A program made the position numbers and the translations under genes. A stretch of DNA of 8,609 nucleotides from Synechococcaceae bacterium WB4_1_0192 (lineage in GTDB: Bacteria > Cyanobacteriota > Cyanobacteriia > PCC-6307 > Cyanobiaceae). Below the pieces are notes generated by a model, which ran no database searches, was not told where the DNA came from, and worked only from the letters and a program-made list of their open reading frames with translations. Positions 5,461 through 8,609 of this stretch are shown piece by piece; the stretch's first letter is position 1, and each line of letters begins with the position of its first letter. The stretch is from the NCBI GenBank assembly GCA_009926195.1, contig RFPK01000071.1, positions 1-8,609 of the forward strand, in the 5' to 3' direction.

Positions 5461-7338
5461 TCAATGGGCCAGCAGCCAGGCGGCCATCAGCAGCACGCCG
5501 AGCACCAGGGAGAGGGCATAGGCCTGGGAGCGGCCCGAGGTGGTGAGGCTCAGGCGCCGGGCCCCTTCGAGCGCCACCTCGCCGGTGCCGCTGCTGAAGC
5601 CATCCACCAGGCGCAGGTCGCTCCAGGCGCTGAGGCGGGCCAGACCCACCACCAGGGCCACCACGGTGCGGTGATAGAAGGCCTCCGTGTGCATGTCCTC
5701 CGCCAGCCAGTGCTGCAGGCCGCCGAGGCCCGAGGGCAGCTCCGCCAGCGGGTGCGGCCGCAGGTAGAACCAGGCCGAACTGCCGGCGCCCACCAGCGTT
5801 GAGGCCAGCAGGGGCCAGCCCATTGGCCCCCAGCCCGGCAGGGGCGACAGGTTGTACAGCCCGATGTGCACGAGCAGTTGCGGGATGTGCAGCACGAGGC
5901 CCATCAACACGAGCGTGGGCAGCACCATCAACCAGAGCACCTCAGCGGATCGGGTCGTGAAGGGGGTGGGACGACCGCCCCAGATCAGGCCGAACACGCG
6001 CAGCAGCGAAGCGCTCAGCAGGGCATTGGTGAGCAGCACCAGACCCCCCAGCAGCCAGGGCAGACGGCTGGCTGCCGTCAGCTCCAGCAGTTCGCGCAGG
6101 GCGGCGAAGCCGCCGAAGGGGGGCAGCCCCATCAGGCCGGCCGCGCCCACCAGGAAGGCGATCCCGATCAGCGGCCGCCGGCTCCACAGACCGCCCAGCT
6201 GGGTCAGGTCCTGGGTCACGTTGCTGATCACGATCGTGCCCACCGCCATCAGCATCAGGGCCATTGGCAGCGGATACACCAGCAGCAGGTGATCGGCCAC
6301 GCCGATGCCGCCAAGACCCACCGCCACGAACAGCAGCCCCAGCCAGCTGCTCACCAGGAAGCTCATCGCCCGCTTCACATCCACCTGCCCAAGGGCGATC
6401 AGCGCCGCCACCAGGGCCGTGGTGCCGCCCACCACCACCAGCACCCCCTGCACGAGCGGGCTCAGTTCGATCAGGGGCTCGAGGCGCAGCAGCACCCAGG
6501 CACCGCCGATCACCACCACCGAGTTGCGCAGCACCGTGGAGGGCAGCGGACTCTCCATGGCTTCATCGAGCCACAGGTGAAGCGGGATCTGGGCACACTT
6601 GCCCATCGGCCCGGCAATCAGGGCCAGCAGGATCAGCTGGAAGCCGGGCGGCAGGGGCTCGCCGTTGTTGGTGATCTCAGCAGCCCAGCCCTGCAGGCCG
6701 TGGAAGTTCCAGGTGCCGGTGAGGGGCAGCAGGGCGATCACACCGGCCAGCAGCACCAGGTCGCCGATGCGCTTGGTGAGGAAGGCATCCCGTGCTCCCT
6801 TCACCACCAGGCTCTGGTTGTACCAGGTGCCAACGATGATGTAGGTGCCCAAGGTGAGCAGCTCCAGCAGGACGTAGCTGAAGAACACCGAGTCGGTCAG
6901 CACCAGGCCGCACAGGCCAGCCTCGAAGAAGCTGAGTGCTCCGAAGAAGCGAGGCCAGCCCCAGTCCATCTCCAGGTAGCCGATCGAGTACACCTGCACC
7001 AGCACGTGCAGGCCGGTGATCACCGTCATGGCGATCAGCCCTGGTTCGCTCACCAGTCCGTCGAAACCGACGCGCAGCCCGGCGGTATCGAGCCAGGTCC
7101 AGTGGAAGCTCGGCGGGGCGTAGAGCGCCGCCGCCCCGGCGGCGGAGTTGCTGTGCAGGCCGATCAGGGCCAGCAGGCTGTGGCAGAAGGCGATCGCCAC
7201 CATCAGCAGGTTGATGTAGCCGCTGGGCCGTGGGCCGGTGCGGCGGATCAGCCCGGGCGACCAGAGCAGGCTGAAGGCCGCCCCCACCAGCGGATACAGG
7301 GGCACCAGCCAGGCCGTCTCAATCCAGGACACGGTCAT
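5461..7338 (-). CDS. ndhF3: NDH-1 subunit 5 (NdhF3/NdhF4-type), CO2-uptake variant
   Basis: Distal membrane subunit of thylakoid NDH-1 (NuoL/ND5 homologue), 625 residues, which carries the Cup protein and pumps protons. From ATG 7338: Arg37 and Tyr41, the residues I recall from the CupA interface of T. elongatus NdhF3 and in register with this start; VYSIGYLEMDWGWPRFFG near 116-133; Glu159 in LLELLTLGTYIIVG; Lys247 in GPMGKCAQIPLHLWLDEAM; Lys322 in DVKRAMSFLVSSWLG; TQDLTQLGGLWSRRP near 375-389. In place of the NuoL IHAATMV block it has RNSVVVIGG near 271-279, and Tyr355 sits where NuoL-type proteins have a conserved His; the first is usual for NdhF3/F4. A C-terminal amphipathic and membrane anchor region follows. 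A TTG at 7344 would add two residues but ATG is the better start. First gene of the operon, 191 bases from the preceding gene. F3 versus F4 is inferred from gene order. Confidence 0.92.
   Translation of the reverse strand: MTVSWIETAWLVPLYPLVGAAFSLLWSPGLIRRTGPRPSGYINLLMVAIAFCHSLLALIGLHSNSAAGAAALYAPPSFHWTWLDTAGLRVGFDGLVSEPGLIAMTVITGLHVLVQVYSIGYLEMDWGWPRFFGALSFFEAGLCGLVLTDSVFFSYVLLELLTLGTYIIVGTWYNQSLVVKGARDAFLTKRIGDLVLLAGVIALLPLTGTWNFHGLQGWAAEITNNGEPLPPGFQLILLALIAGPMGKCAQIPLHLWLDEAMESPLPSTVLRNSVVVIGGAWVLLRLEPLIELSPLVQGVLVVVGGTTALVAALIALGQVDVKRAMSFLVSSWLGLLFVAVGLGGIGVADHLLLVYPLPMALMLMAVGTIVISNVTQDLTQLGGLWSRRPLIGIAFLVGAAGLMGLPPFGGFAALRELLELTAASRLPWLLGGLVLLTNALLSASLLRVFGLIWGGRPTPFTTRSAEVLWLMVLPTLVLMGLVLHIPQLLVHIGLYNLSPLPGWGPMGWPLLASTLVGAGSSAWFYLRPHPLAELPSGLGGLQHWLAEDMHTEAFYHRTVVALVVGLARLSAWSDLRLVDGFSSGTGEVALEGARRLSLTTSGRSQAYALSLVLGVLLMAAWLLAH
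7190..7197. repeat. HIP1 octamer GCGATCGC
   Basis: Perfect HIP1 copy, extended form GGCGATCGCC (7189-7198), near the 5' end of ndhF. Confidence 0.8.
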
Positions 7339-7391
7339 CGGCAATCAGAGCGACAGGCAACGGAGAACCGCTGGAACCGGCTGTGGTGCCG

Positions 7392-7408
7392 GCGATCTGT
7401 TCGATCGC
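7392..7408. promoter_or_regulatory. Candidate operator: 6-base dyad GCGATC-N5-GATCGC
   Basis: Perfect 6-base inverted repeat with a 5-base spacer (TGTTC), 54-70 bases before the ndhF ATG. It could bind a dimeric regulator, but HIP1-like GCGATC words are common in such genomes, so chance is possible. Confidence 0.3.
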
Positions 7409-7505
7409 GGCGGGCCGGACCTCCGACGTGGCCGGAACGGTAGAAACCGCAGGGCTCCATTGGGCCTGGCCTGAAACAGCTGTTGCTGATCGGCCTGTTA
7501 AGTGC

Positions 7506-7522
7506 GGCTGATCGGATCAGCC
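7506..7522 (-). terminator. Hairpin just downstream of the transporter gene, possible weak terminator
   Basis: GGCTGATC-G-GATCAGCC is a perfect 17-base dyad starting 8 bases after the transporter stop codon; as RNA it could form a 6-base-pair stem with a 5-base loop. The minus strand continues GCACTTAAC with no U-tract, so intrinsic termination would be weak. It might instead be a protein-binding site of the ndhF leader. Confidence 0.35.
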
Positions 7523-7529
7523 CGCCAGC

Positions 7530-8609
7530 TCAGGCCGGCAGGTAGTAGCGCACCAGCGTGAACACCCGGTTGCGGTGGGCATCCAGCGCACGCCGCATGT
7601 TCAGGCCCCGCTGGTTGAGCAACACATCATCGAAGCGGTAACGGGGAATGGCCATCGGCATCACGATCGTGAAGCTCGTTTCGGGATGGCGCTGTTCCTC
7701 GGCATCCACGAAGGACACGAACGGATCGATCAAGGATGCGAATGGGCTCTCCAGCAGCTCTAACTCCAGCCCTTCGCCAGTGCCGATGCTCTGCTGCCAC
7801 TGCTTGCGGAGCAGCTCGCGGTCATCACCCTCACCGCAGACCCAGACCCCCACCACGCGATCGGAGATGGTGCAGGCGTAGCGCAGGGCCTCGAGGGCGG
7901 GCCGCCCCCAGGCGGGCAGCCAGACGATGCTCTGGTTGCCCAGGGGTTGGCTGCGCCGGGGCAGTCGGATCGTCAGGTCGTCGTCGGGCTGCAGGCGCAG
8001 AGCAGCCTGAACGCGCCGATAGCGCCGCCGAATCCGGGCCAGGGCCAGCACCAGCAGCGGGATGGCGATCGTCACCGCCCAGGCGCCTTCGCCGAATTTG
8101 CTGATTACGATCACCATCAGCACGAGGCCGGTGGCCACTGCCCCCAGGGCATTCATCAGCAACCGCCCGGTCCAGCCGTCGCCGCGGCGCCGCCACCAGC
8201 GCACCACCATCCCCGCCTGGGAGAGTGTGAACGCACAGAACACGCCCAGGGCGTAGAGGTTCACTGCCACTCCGGTTTCGCCGCCGCTGATCACAATCAC
8301 GGCCCCAGCGGCCAGCAGCAGCACCAGGATTCCGTTCTGGAACACCAGGCGATCACCCAGCCAGGCCATCTGCCGCGGCAGGAAGGCATCGTTGGCCAGC
8401 ATCGCAGCCAGCCTGGGGAAATCGGCGAAGGCGGTGTTTGCCGCCAGGGTCAGGATCAGCAGGGTGCTGATCTGCAGCGTCCAGTAGAGCGGGCTGGATG
8501 CTCCGAAGATGCGCTGGCCGATCTGGGCCAGCACCGTCAGATCCGGCTGCGGAGCAATCCCATAGAGGAAGCCGAGCCCACTCACGGCCACAAACATCAG
8601 GGCCAGCAT
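7530..8609 (-). CDS. APC-superfamily transporter resembling KimA (YdaO) potassium importer, N-terminus outside window
   Basis: The 359 visible residues are the C-terminal part of a secondary transporter; the frame is open to the window edge, and the Met at the edge is probably internal because KimA-type proteins are about 600 residues. Numbered from that Met: membrane helices up to about residue 190, with AANTAFADFPRLAAML near 56-71, FLPRQ near 76-80, GDRLVFQNG near 85-93 and ISKFGEGAWAV near 169-179. A soluble tail from about 195 to 359 includes VMPMAIPRYRFDDVLLNQ near 316-332 and ends RYYLPA. The NTxFADFPRL block and a C-terminal domain with LLNQ and a final Y-L resemble the KimA family, proton-coupled K+ importers inhibited by c-di-AMP through the cytoplasmic domain. 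The K+-binding N-terminal half cannot be inspected, so a generic amino-acid permease remains possible. It ends 191 bases before ndhF on the same strand. Confidence 0.8.
   Translation of the reverse strand: MLALMFVAVSGLGFLYGIAPQPDLTVLAQIGQRIFGASSPLYWTLQISTLLILTLAANTAFADFPRLAAMLANDAFLPRQMAWLGDRLVFQNGILVLLLAAGAVIVISGGETGVAVNLYALGVFCAFTLSQAGMVVRWWRRRGDGWTGRLLMNALGAVATGLVLMVIVISKFGEGAWAVTIAIPLLVLALARIRRRYRRVQAALRLQPDDDLTIRLPRRSQPLGNQSIVWLPAWGRPALEALRYACTISDRVVGVWVCGEGDDRELLRKQWQQSIGTGEGLELELLESPFASLIDPFVSFVDAEEQRHPETSFTIVMPMAIPRYRFDDVLLNQRGLNMRRALDAHRNRVFTLVRYYLPA

Larger units (their letters stand above)
7339..7529 (-). promoter_or_regulatory. Leader/promoter region of the ndhF-ndhD-cup operon
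   Basis: This 191-base gap is the only place a promoter for the operon can lie before ndhF. It holds several symmetrical elements: palindrome AACAGCTGTT at 7475-7484, a 9-base direct repeat GCTGATCGG at 7485-7493 and 7507-7515 (22-base period), a 17-base dyad at 7506-7522, and the dyad GCGATC-N5-GATCGC at 7392-7408, which is 54-70 bases before the ATG. In Synechocystis the equivalent operon is controlled by the LysR-type regulators NdhR/CcmR. I could not match their published sites here, nor find a convincing -10/-35 pair. No clear Shine-Dalgarno sequence precedes the ndhF ATG. The regulatory role is inferred from position. Confidence 0.5.

Noticed and set aside
7342..7344. TTG at 7344 as the ndhF start
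   Set aside because: An ATG two codons later gives a normal N-terminus and a numbering that fits known NdhF3 residues.
5866..7443. Long open frame on the + strand (525 codons) opposite ndhF
   Set aside because: The product is a low-complexity His/Gln/Glu-rich chain, the typical antisense shadow of a Leu-rich membrane protein in GC-rich DNA; ndhF on the other strand has clear family motifs.
1..8609. CRISPR array, tRNA or rRNA gene, insertion sequence
   Set aside because: No spaced direct repeats of CRISPR size, no cloverleaf or rRNA-like stretch and no transposase or terminal inverted repeats were seen on either strand.

Overview
The window reads as chromosomal DNA from a GC-rich unicellular cyanobacterium, most likely of the Synechococcus/Cyanobium (picocyanobacterial) type. 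The evidence is a cyanobacteria-specific CO2-uptake NDH-1 gene set (ndhF, ndhD and a ChpXY/Cup CO2 hydration protein), four copies of the HIP1 octamer GCGATCGC, and compact, high-GC gene packing. The genus is an inference from gene content and composition.

Layout. Positions 1-1251 (+) hold all but the first dozen or so codons of bioA (biotin synthesis). Everything after that is on the minus strand. From right to left, in the direction of transcription: the C-terminal 359 residues of a KimA-type APC-superfamily transporter (8609-7530); a 191-base non-coding leader rich in short dyads and a direct repeat (7529-7339); ndhF (7338-5461); ndhD (5424-3931, GTG alternative at 5433); cupA-like CO2 hydration protein (3934-2630, 4-base ATGA overlap with ndhD); a wrecked cupS-like fasciclin gene (2609-2441); and a CPA2 cation:proton antiporter (2405-1212), whose end overlaps the end of bioA by 40 bases. 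No gene-free stretch exceeds 300 bases.

How it works together. NdhF and NdhD are the distal proton-pumping antiporter-like subunits of a specialised thylakoid NDH-1 complex. The Cup protein binds this module and hydrates CO2 to bicarbonate, driven by photosynthetic electron flow. The order ndhF-ndhD-cup-fasciclin matches the inducible high-affinity NDH-1MS (NDH-1_3) operon, ndhF3-ndhD3-cupA-cupS, known from Synechocystis and Thermosynechococcus. The fourth gene, cupS, survives here only as a start and an end in different reading frames. The antiporter follows 35 bases later and probably shares the transcript, which would link CO2 uptake with Na+/H+ homeostasis.

The main discoveries are the cupS remnant inside an otherwise intact CO2-uptake operon, the antiporter placed in the same operon, and an apparent replacement in BioA of the residue matching the E. 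coli substrate-site Tyr17. No wholly new system was found; this is mainly a variant of a known one.
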